From Sulfurospirillum sp. UBA6790 (GTDB lineage Bacteria; Campylobacterota; Campylobacteria; Campylobacterales; Sulfurospirillaceae): a stretch of DNA of 10,543 bases. Below the pieces are notes generated by a model. That model was not told where the DNA came from, did not search any database, and saw nothing but the letters and a program-made list of their open reading frames with translations. This document shows positions 1 through 5,883 of this stretch, in pieces; position 1 is the stretch's first letter, and each line of letters begins with the position of its first letter. A program made the position numbers and the translations under genes. Where the stretch lies: positions 1-10,543 of the forward strand of contig DKFS01000019.1 of assembly GCA_002452855.1 (NCBI GenBank), written 5' to 3'.

Positions 1-1157
1 ATATCCTTTAATGCTTTTTCTAATAAATCAATCTCTTGTGTCATGTCTTTAGGCGCATTGCCCACAAAAAAACCATAGTTACGTGCGTAACTTGCGTTCG
101 AGGATTTTGTCTCCTCATAATCAAAATACGCAATCACATCATGCTCCAAGAAATTCCCACCTGTGATGATGCGATACCCAATATCTGCTTTTTTCAAAGC
201 GGCAAAAACTGCTTCACGTTTTACGTTACTTTGGGGATTGATAATCATTGTGAAACTGAACCAACTACTCTCACCTACCTCTTTTTGAATGATAAAGCGC
301 TTATCGTTTATAAATTTCTGTTGAAAATAGCGTGCATTTTTTCTTCTTTGCTCTAGCATATCGGGAAGTTTTTTAAGTTGTTGCAACCCTAATGCGCCTT
401 GCAACTCGCCAGGTCGCACGTTGTATCCAGGTAAGATAAAACGGTACGCTTCAAAAAAATCATCTTCTTTACGCTTAAATATTGGGCTATCCTCGTCTTG
501 GTCACGTGTCCAACCATGATTGCGCAAGGATTTACATAAACAGTAAATTTCATAATCGTCAGTCATGATTAAACCACCTTCCATCGTTGAGATGTGGTGT
601 GAAAAAAACGTTGAATAGGTATTGATTAATCCTGATGTGCCGGTATATTTTCCATGATAACGCGCACCCATAGATTCACAATTGTCATCAAAGAGAATAA
701 TATCATTCTCTTCACAAAGCGCCTCAATGGCATCAAAATAGTTGGGATTCCCAAGCACAGAAACGGTTACTATCATTTTTGTTTTGGGAGTTATCGCTTT
801 TTTAAGCTCTTCAATATCGTAATTAAGTGTTTCTAAATCAATATCTACAAATTTGAGTTTTAGTCCATACTGATGCAAAGGATGGAACGTTGTTGCCCAT
901 GAGATACAAGGCACAATCACCTCATCACCTCGTTTTAATGGTTTCTCTTTTCTGTAAAATAAAGAGGCGACACCCACTAAATTTGCCGAACTTCCAGAAT
1001 TGACCATGACAGCATATTTTTTCCCAAAAAATTGCGCAAATGCTTTTTCAAATGCTTTGACGTTTTTGCCCATTGTAAACATATCGCTTTCAATGACATC
1101 GTACATCGCTTTTTTTTCTTCATCACTAAAAGTTGAATACGCTAATTCATACTTCAT
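1..1157 (-). CDS. ColD-type PLP-dependent sugar-nucleotide 3-dehydratase (DegT/DnrJ/EryC1/StrS superfamily), 3' end cut by window edge
   Basis: The minus-strand frame is open from ATG at 1157 to the window edge, giving 385 codons with no stop. It has the DegT/StrS aminotransferase fold: GSSANL phosphate-binding loop (55-60), FDDNCESMGA with the PLP-ring aspartate near 158, and FFSHHISTMEGG (184-195). In that last motif His188 sits where aminotransferases have the PLP-binding Lys. His there is the hallmark of ColD, the GDP-4-keto-6-deoxymannose 3-dehydratase, and I recall ColD as having it at the same position. Further ColD-like blocks follow: HGWTRD, PGYNVRPGEL and GESSWFSF. ColD is about 388 residues, so only a few codons should be missing. 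The expected reaction is glutamate- and PLP-dependent loss of the C3 hydroxyl from a 4-keto sugar nucleotide in the cytoplasm. The start overlaps the hddA stop (ATGA) and has AAGGA six bases upstream. The neighbours point to a GDP-heptose substrate, which is inference; GDP-4-keto-6-deoxymannose is the alternative. Confidence 0.87.
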   Translation of the reverse strand, partial: MKYELAYSTFSDEEKKAMYDVIESDMFTMGKNVKAFEKAFAQFFGKKYAVMVNSGSSANLVGVASLFYRKEKPLKRGDEVIVPCISWATTFHPLHQYGLKLKFVDIDLETLNYDIEELKKAITPKTKMIVTVSVLGNPNYFDAIEALCEENDIILFDDNCESMGARYHGKYTGTSGLINTYSTFFSHHISTMEGGLIMTDDYEIYCLCKSLRNHGWTRDQDEDSPIFKRKEDDFFEAYRFILPGYNVRPGELQGALGLQQLKKLPDMLEQRRKNARYFQQKFINDKRFIIQKEVGESSWFSFTMIINPQSNVKREAVFAALKKADIGYRIITGGNFLEHDVIAYFDYEETKSSNASYARNYGFFVGNAPKDMTQEIDLLEKALKD

Positions 1158-2158
1158 ACTTCTTCCTTATAATTTGGCTCATATACCACTATTTTTGATC
1201 CATCATAATCAAAATTAAACGGTATATGCAAATAGCCATTCAGTGCTCTTATCACACGTTCTTGATTTTCTTTTTCAACATAAAAGGCCATAAAGCCACC
1301 GCCGCCTGCTCCTAGAAGTTTTCCACCAATAGCCCCAGCTTCTATAGCTTTTTTATACATGCTTTCAATATTTTCGTTAGTGACTTTGCTCGAAAGTGAT
1401 TTTTTTAACTGCCACGTGTAATTCAATAATTCTCCAAATTCTCGAAGAGGACGTAATGGATTGACCAAAACAGCATACGCTTCATCCACCAAATCTTTCA
1501 TCTTATTCAGGTTAGGAATATTAATGGTCGTATTTTTAATTTGTTCATCCAGCACTTCAGATGCCGTTCGAGATAACCCACTGAAAAACAGCATAATATT
1601 ATCTTGAAACTCCAATAATCGCTCTTTTTTAAGAATCACTGGAGAGACACTGATTTCGCCATTTTCCATAAAGTTAATGATATTTAATCCGCCATGTGCC
1701 GCAAAGGCTTGGTCTTGACTGCCTACATTTTCTTGAATCAGTTTTTGCTCAATATAAATAGCTTCTTTGGTCAGTTCCATTTTAGAGGTGATATTTCCAT
1801 TTAAGGCATGCACACTATTTAATAATCCAACCGTAAATGCAGAGCTACTTCCCATACCGCTACGAGCAGGAATATCGCCGTCATGATGAATGCTAAGCCC
1901 ATATTTGATATCTAAATATTTAAGTGTCTCTCGTACAGAAGGATGCATGATTTCATCAAGTGTATTCACATTCTCTTGCTTCGAGTAAACAACGCGATGC
2001 TTATACTCAAAAAAAGGTGGTAATTGTCTAATGTTTAGATAAGAGTATTTATTGATAGCAACGCCTAAAACTTTTCCACCATGATGCAGATAGTATTCTG
2101 GATAATCTGTCCCACCGCCGAAAAATGATATACGGTGAGGTGTTCGTGATATAATCAA
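1154..2158 (-). CDS. hddA: GHMP-family sugar kinase, probable D-glycero-alpha-D-manno-heptose 7-phosphate kinase
   Basis: This 334-residue protein has the three GHMP kinase motifs: RTPHRISFFGGGTDYPEYY near the N-terminus (5-23), the ATP-binding loop PARSGMGSSSA (97-107), and the C-terminal KLLGAGGGGFMAFYV (280-294). The N-terminal FFGGGTDYP wording and the length fit HddA. HddA phosphorylates C1 of D-glycero-D-manno-heptose 7-phosphate on the way to GDP-heptose. The start is TTG at 2158, overlapping the hddC stop as TTGA. The family normally begins at this point (MIISRTP), and a full AAGGAG lies five bases upstream. The stop overlaps the next gene's ATG by four bases, so translation of the three sugar genes is probably coupled. 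Kinases of fucose or other sugars share the fold, but the adjacent HddC-like gene favours heptose. No damage is seen. Confidence 0.87.
   Translation of the reverse strand: MIISRTPHRISFFGGGTDYPEYYLHHGGKVLGVAINKYSYLNIRQLPPFFEYKHRVVYSKQENVNTLDEIMHPSVRETLKYLDIKYGLSIHHDGDIPARSGMGSSSAFTVGLLNSVHALNGNITSKMELTKEAIYIEQKLIQENVGSQDQAFAAHGGLNIINFMENGEISVSPVILKKERLLEFQDNIMLFFSGLSRTASEVLDEQIKNTTINIPNLNKMKDLVDEAYAVLVNPLRPLREFGELLNYTWQLKKSLSSKVTNENIESMYKKAIEAGAIGGKLLGAGGGGFMAFYVEKENQERVIRALNGYLHIPFNFDYDGSKIVVYEPNYKEEV
1164..1168 (-). promoter_or_regulatory. Ribosome binding site of the ColD-like gene
   Basis: AAGGA lies on the minus strand six bases before the ATG at 1157. It is inside the last codons of hddA, and it supports the ATG that overlaps the hddA stop codon as the true start. 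Confidence 0.7.
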
Positions 2159-2838
2159 AACAACTCCTTGAAATCTTTTTGAGCCTTTGCATATTCTTGT
2201 GGGATGCCAATATCAATAAAATACGCATCAGGCTCATGATAAGCATTAACATTGAGAGTATGAATATGTTCCGTTAAAAATGTTTCAAAAGAAAAAGAGT
2301 TGCTCTTTATCTTTGAAAAAAGATATCGATGAATTTTATAAATTCCACCGTTAATATACCCTTGTTGAATCCACTGCTTCTCACGAAATGCCCTAATGTT
2401 TCCTATAGTGTCTATGTCCAACGTACCATAACGATCACTCTCTTTCATCTCTTGAACGGCAATCGTTACATCTTTGGTCTTTGCTTGAAATAAGCGGTCT
2501 AAATTGATATTGAAAAACGTATCGCCATTCAAAACAAGCACATATTCTTCATCTGTTTGTTCTAAAGCTTTTTTTAATGCACCACCTGTACCAAGTGGCT
2601 CGTCTTCTATAGAATATAAAAGAGGAATGTTTTGAAAAGTGCTTTGAAAATAGTTTTGAATACACTCTTTTTTATGCCCAACGCTTAAAATAATGGATTG
2701 AACATCAAACTGATTCACATAAGAAAGCAGATAAGAAAGAAACGGTTTACCATTAATATCCGCCATCGGTTTTGGCACATCTTTCACAACGCTTTGCAAC
2801 CTTGTACCAAATCCGCCTGCTAAAATAATCACTTCCAT
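2155..2838 (-). CDS. hddC: Sugar-1-phosphate nucleotidyltransferase, probable D-glycero-alpha-D-manno-heptose 1-phosphate guanylyltransferase
   Basis: This 227-residue nucleotidyltransferase has the signature LAGGFGTRL (6-14), the substrate-contacting Lys in VPKPMADINGKPF (21-33), PLGTGGAL (81-88), the metal-binding NGDTFF (104-109), DRYGTLDID (135-143), INGGIY (162-167) and DIGIPQEY (209-216). The order and wording resemble C. jejuni HddC, which joins GTP and heptose 1-phosphate to form GDP-D-glycero-alpha-D-manno-heptose. The length is normal for a short NTP_transferase of this group, with no hexapeptide or LbetaH tail. It starts 14 bases after the maf stop and has only a weak ribosome site, so it may depend on coupling to maf. 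Its own stop overlaps the hddA TTG. A guanylyltransferase for another sugar, or a uridylyl/cytidylyltransferase, cannot be excluded from sequence alone, but the hddA neighbour supports heptose. Confidence 0.87.
   Translation of the reverse strand: MEVIILAGGFGTRLQSVVKDVPKPMADINGKPFLSYLLSYVNQFDVQSIILSVGHKKECIQNYFQSTFQNIPLLYSIEDEPLGTGGALKKALEQTDEEYVLVLNGDTFFNINLDRLFQAKTKDVTIAVQEMKESDRYGTLDIDTIGNIRAFREKQWIQQGYINGGIYKIHRYLFSKIKSNSFSFETFLTEHIHTLNVNAYHEPDAYFIDIGIPQEYAKAQKDFKELF
2164..2169 (-). promoter_or_regulatory. Shine-Dalgarno that decides the TTG start of hddA
   Basis: A perfect AAGGAG on the minus strand ends five bases before the TTG at 2158. It lies within the last codons of hddC and supports the unusual TTG start. 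No in-frame ATG occurs nearby that would keep the conserved RTPHRISFFGGG block. Confidence 0.75.
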
Positions 2839-2852
2839 ACGAATGCTAATCT

Positions 2853-5678
2853 CTAATTTTCATTTGGGTTATTCAAAATCATTGCATAAAAAATGGCTGA
2901 TAATGTTTTTAAGAAAGATGTGTCTTGTAAAGCATATCGCACCATAATCTCATTTAATTGATTCATATGTCCGTTCAAAGGTAAACAAAATGCCGTATCT
3001 AATCCCGTTTTTACAATTAATGCGTCCATAATGGCAAAGTGAAAATCAATGCCTCTTTCAGGCGATATTTCATGAGGAAGAATTTTTAATTCATTCATAG
3101 TATGAATATAGTTTGTATAACCTTTGCCGTGTTCTTGATCCCATTTTTGAAGAGAATCTTTTACATCTAACGAGAGTCTCAAAACCAATAAATTCGTTTT
3201 GTCATGGAGATTAAACAAATAACGCGATGCCATAATCTCTGTTGGATTGCTCATGGTGAGTGCTTTTACATTTGAGAGATAAATCGTAATGTTATTTACC
3301 ATCTCCAAAACATGAGAAATCTTAATACATTCACATGCAATATCCTGCGTATGAATGTAGTCTTGTAATGTTTCCAACTCTTTTGTATTGAAATAAAATG
3401 CTTTTAATTTTGCATCTGGAAATGTTATTGAAACGTGTTGAATGAATGCTTTAAATCGTCCATCATTCAGATTGTCTTCCAAAGCTAAAAAGCCAATAGA
3501 ATTTTCTTGTTTAAACGGTATCATTGCATTAAAATCCAACGGTGTTTCAATACTTTTAAGGAAACTCAACTCACCATATTTTATATCATCATGAGAAAAG
3601 ACAGACACAAATGTTTGTGGCAATAACGACAAATTCATAACGTCTCTAAACGTAATATGCTGTCCATCATGGCAAAACTCTTTGGAAACGTCATACAGTA
3701 TTCCCCTCATATCGACATCAAAAACACACCCATGTTGCGCTTTCATTGTTTTACATGTAATGGTATCAATCTTTTGATCGTCTAGCATGACATCAATGGT
3801 ATCTATCGTATAAATCAGTGATCTTGCTTTGGCATAAGCAATTGTTTTATTAATAGCATCCATGCAGCCAGCTAAAGAAAAAAGCCACCCTTTATAAGCG
3901 AGTAGAAGATTTTTGTATTTCTCTTTTTTAGCAATGTCGTCGGGCGCATACATAACTTCCATCGGTGCGATGGTTATTTCTTGTGATAGTACCATCGTTT
4001 GAGCAATATGCCATATGACTTTATCAAATATTTCATCTTTAAAGCTTTCTCTAAAGAGAGCGATTTTTTGAAGAAGCACTTCAAAATCCTTAGTGGATGT
4101 ATTTTGATCAAAATTAGGAGTATCGCACAGTGTTGCCACTTCCAAGAACAGCGCTTCTGTCTTTTGTTGTTGCACGTTAATGTATTGTTCAATCTCTTCA
4201 ACTTTACTCATACTGTGTTGCAAGATGTATTTTTGTTGGGAAGCATCTAATGCATGGAGTCTAATCGGTTTTTTAGACTTCACTTTTTTTACATGTAAAG
4301 AGATCGCTTTTGCAAAAGGAAGTTCTTGTGCTCCAAAGATTTGCGCGCCCCCTTCCGTCGCGTTGATGGTAAGCATTCTGTCTTTTGCCTCTTTGATATC
4401 TTTTTCAAAAAATCCTCGAAACATATTCCAAACAGCGGTTGTTTTGACCCGACCTTGACCACCGTATGCCGTTGTCCAACCATCAAGATCACTTTGTTTG
4501 ACATCATCTTCCCCAAAGACATGTCCTGAGGCATGGCTCTTCCCATCATTGCCGTAGGCTAAATCTTGCCCGATTAAAATACATGTTTTAAATTGACTAT
4601 GATAAATAAGTTCATACGCCATATTAGCAGCACTCATACCAATGCCGATATACCCCCACTCTTTGGGTCCTGTAAGTCGCATATAGCCTAAAGGTCGGAT
4701 ACTCATAACCTTTTGTCCGCCTTGAACGCTGTTAATGACATCCGCATGCTGCAAAGAACTTAAAACCGTAACAATGTCTTGCATCTTCTCTTGTGGGACA
4801 GCTTGAAAAAAACGAGCTGTAAGCGATACACGCTCAATAGAAGTCACGACATCAGGTTTAATTCCATTGTTAATCAAGACTGGCAAACTGGCATCAACCG
4901 CAAAAACAGTGACATACGGAGCTACTTTTTTTAATAATTCTAATTGCTTCCCTAGAGAAGGACCCGTTGAAACCAATACTGCAACATCCGTTGTCTTAGC
5001 TTTGGCAAACAAATCATACAAGGGCGGTGTTGTAGGGATAAACGCTGTGTTGGTCACATGGTGCTTCAAACCGATTAAGGCATCTTTTGTGTCATTGCCT
5101 GCTAGCACAATCGTATGATGAATTGCTTCAATAAAGCAATGATTGGTGTGATCAATACTTGCTAAAAAGGTCTCATAATAGGGACTCATAACATGCAAAT
5201 CATACAACCTTACGTAACGTTGAGTCGTTGTTTCTCTAAACAGTGCCGCAATCGTTGGGAAGTTTACTTGTCCATCTCCTAATAAAATTAAACGCTTCTG
5301 GACAAGCTCTTCTGTAAAATCTATAAGGTGAAAAACAACGTAGAGGATAAGTGGGTCAGGCTCAATAACAACGATTCTTTGATGATGAGGATTACTCAAT
5401 AAATCTTTCAACAATATCCCATTACCAAGACCGAAAAAATAGAGGTAAGGATACTCTTGAAATTTTACAAACGAGGCTTTTTGTTCTGCGATGAATTCTT
5501 GGGGTCTAGAATCATAAAGAGGCTGAAACGTTTGATTATGAATAAGATTTAAACTAGCTAGATTACCTTCATCCATAAATACTTCATAGCACAGTTCAGT
5601 ATGTCCTTTTGCGACCAAAGAAGCGAGTGAGGGATTGATATTTTCTAAAACAGTGATATTTTTTTTATATAAATCCAT
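2853..5678 (-). CDS. Maf-family (motility accessory factor, DUF115) flagellin glycosyltransferase with long C-terminal extension
   Basis: This is a 941-residue protein with no signal peptide or membrane segment seen. Residues about 75-120 form a Rossmann-like start (FFGLGNGILLKDLL, then IVVIEPDP). The DUF115/MAF_flag10 core follows at about 205-385, with LVSTGPSLGKQLELL (235-249), AVDASLPVLINNGIKPDVV (260-278) and ILIGQDLAYGNDGKSHASG (367-385). Family members are cytoplasmic enzymes thought to attach nonulosonic acids (pseudaminic or legionaminic acid) to Ser/Thr of flagellin before export. The flagellin gene just upstream fits this role. Typical Maf proteins are about 600-700 residues. The final roughly 300 residues here are an alpha/beta-looking extension I cannot assign. 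ATG at 5678 is preceded by AAAGGG with a five-base gap. hddC follows after 14 bases, so this is the first gene of a glycan operon. Maf genes vary and recombine in this phylum. Confidence 0.88.
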   Translation of the reverse strand: MDLYKKNITVLENINPSLASLVAKGHTELCYEVFMDEGNLASLNLIHNQTFQPLYDSRPQEFIAEQKASFVKFQEYPYLYFFGLGNGILLKDLLSNPHHQRIVVIEPDPLILYVVFHLIDFTEELVQKRLILLGDGQVNFPTIAALFRETTTQRYVRLYDLHVMSPYYETFLASIDHTNHCFIEAIHHTIVLAGNDTKDALIGLKHHVTNTAFIPTTPPLYDLFAKAKTTDVAVLVSTGPSLGKQLELLKKVAPYVTVFAVDASLPVLINNGIKPDVVTSIERVSLTARFFQAVPQEKMQDIVTVLSSLQHADVINSVQGGQKVMSIRPLGYMRLTGPKEWGYIGIGMSAANMAYELIYHSQFKTCILIGQDLAYGNDGKSHASGHVFGEDDVKQSDLDGWTTAYGGQGRVKTTAVWNMFRGFFEKDIKEAKDRMLTINATEGGAQIFGAQELPFAKAISLHVKKVKSKKPIRLHALDASQQKYILQHSMSKVEEIEQYINVQQQKTEALFLEVATLCDTPNFDQNTSTKDFEVLLQKIALFRESFKDEIFDKVIWHIAQTMVLSQEITIAPMEVMYAPDDIAKKEKYKNLLLAYKGWLFSLAGCMDAINKTIAYAKARSLIYTIDTIDVMLDDQKIDTITCKTMKAQHGCVFDVDMRGILYDVSKEFCHDGQHITFRDVMNLSLLPQTFVSVFSHDDIKYGELSFLKSIETPLDFNAMIPFKQENSIGFLALEDNLNDGRFKAFIQHVSITFPDAKLKAFYFNTKELETLQDYIHTQDIACECIKISHVLEMVNNITIYLSNVKALTMSNPTEIMASRYLFNLHDKTNLLVLRLSLDVKDSLQKWDQEHGKGYTNYIHTMNELKILPHEISPERGIDFHFAIMDALIVKTGLDTAFCLPLNGHMNQLNEIMVRYALQDTSFLKTLSAIFYAMILNNPNEN
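3751..3760. repeat. TTACATGTAA palindrome, copy 1 (inside maf)
   Basis: A perfect 10-base palindrome within the maf coding sequence. It is one of four identical copies in the window; the others are at 4289, 7474 and 9646. Confidence 0.6.
4288..4299. repeat. TTTACATGTAAA palindrome, copy 2 (inside maf)
   Basis: A perfect 12-base palindrome in the maf coding sequence, identical over all 12 bases to the copy at the start of topA (7473-7484). Confidence 0.6.
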
Positions 5679-5683
5679 ACAAA

Positions 5684-5689
5684 CCCTTT
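5684..5689 (-). promoter_or_regulatory. Ribosome binding site of maf
   Basis: AAAGGG on the minus strand lies five bases before the ATG at 5678. It supports that start codon, and no competing upstream in-frame start has a comparable site. Confidence 0.65.
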
Positions 5690-5713
5690 ATGCGTTTTCT
5701 TCCATGCTTTAAA

Positions 5714-5727
5714 GCAATTTTTATACC
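5714..5727 (-). promoter_or_regulatory. Possible sigma-54 (-24/-12) promoter of the maf-sugar operon
   Basis: On the minus strand, GG (5727-5726) and GC (5715-5714) are separated by exactly ten bases, and the -12 half reads TTGCT. This is the sigma-54 layout. The -24 half is weak (AAGGTAT rather than TGGCAC). A start about 12 bases downstream would give a leader of roughly 25 bases before the maf ATG. Sigma-54 drives the middle class of flagellar genes in Campylobacter and Helicobacter, which fits the gene's role. A 12-base palindrome, TGCTTTAAAGCA (5705-5716), overlaps the -12 end. Confidence 0.35.
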
Positions 5728-5750
5728 TTGTTGATTTTGATACGTAGATA

Positions 5751-5783
5751 AAAAAAGGGCTGATGAGTCACCTCATCAGCCCT
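5751..5783 (-). terminator. Rho-independent terminator of the flagellin transcript
   Basis: The arms GGGCTGATGAG (5757-5767) and CTCATCAGCCC (5772-5782) are perfect 11-base complements around a four-base loop, with one more A-T pair outside. Read on the minus strand, the hairpin is followed at once by six T (5756-5751). It therefore ends transcripts from the flagellin gene and isolates maf, which needs its own promoter. Confidence 0.9.
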
Positions 5784-5798
5784 CACAGAAACATTCTC

Positions 5799-5812
5799 GT
5801 AGCGTACGCTAC
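5799..5812. repeat. 14-base perfect palindrome between flagellin and terminator
   Basis: GTAGCGTACGCTAC is fully self-complementary and lies 16 bases from the terminator stem, between it and the flagellin relic. No function is evident. It could add a small structure to the 3' end of the flagellin mRNA, or be a protein-binding site. Confidence 0.5.
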
Positions 5813-5821
5813 TTGATTAAA

Positions 5822-5848
5822 CTATTGAAGTAGTTTAAGAACGTTTTC
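5822..5848 (-). pseudogene. Relic of the 3' end of a second, diverged flagellin gene
   Basis: Seventeen bases after the flagellin stop, the minus strand encodes ENVLKLLQ followed by TAG. This matches the last residues of the intact flagellin, QNVLKLLQ and TAA. Of 27 bases 21 agree. Apart from the first codon (GAA against CAA), all differences are synonymous: CTT/CTC, CTA/TTA, CTT/TTA and TAG/TAA. That pattern means the sequence diverged under protein-level selection as part of another flagellin, and is not a fresh local duplication. The bases before it (5849-5865) do not read as flagellin. The most likely origin is recombination or deletion between tandem flagellin genes that left the end of the lost copy, together with its terminator. 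Confidence 0.65.
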
Positions 5849-5859
5849 TCGGAAACAAC

Positions 5860-5883
5860 CTCAAATTATTGTAATAATTTGAG
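5860..5883. repeat. Inverted repeat spanning the flagellin stop codon
   Basis: CTCAAATTATT (5860-5870) and AATAATTTGAG (5873-5883) are perfect 11-base complements with only GT between them. The repeat covers the last five sense codons and stop of the flagellin and continues five bases beyond the coding end. A two-base loop is too tight for an ideal RNA hairpin, so the inner pairs would open. It is A/T-rich and lacks a following T-run, so it is not a terminator. Confidence 0.6.

Noticed and set aside
1..1157. Annotation as an amino-sugar aminotransferase (PseC/ArnB-like)
   Set aside because: The PLP-bonding Lys is replaced by His188 and the surrounding motifs match ColD-type 3-dehydratases.
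36..1218. Plus-strand open frames of 60-106 codons at the left end
   Set aside because: They lie opposite the ColD-like gene, whose motifs run without break through this region. No promoter or ribosome site supports them.
3974..5118. Several open frames of 65-95 codons on both strands within maf
   Set aside because: They overlap a well-supported long gene, lack ribosome sites, and their translations resemble no protein family. They are chance frames opposite or out of phase with maf.
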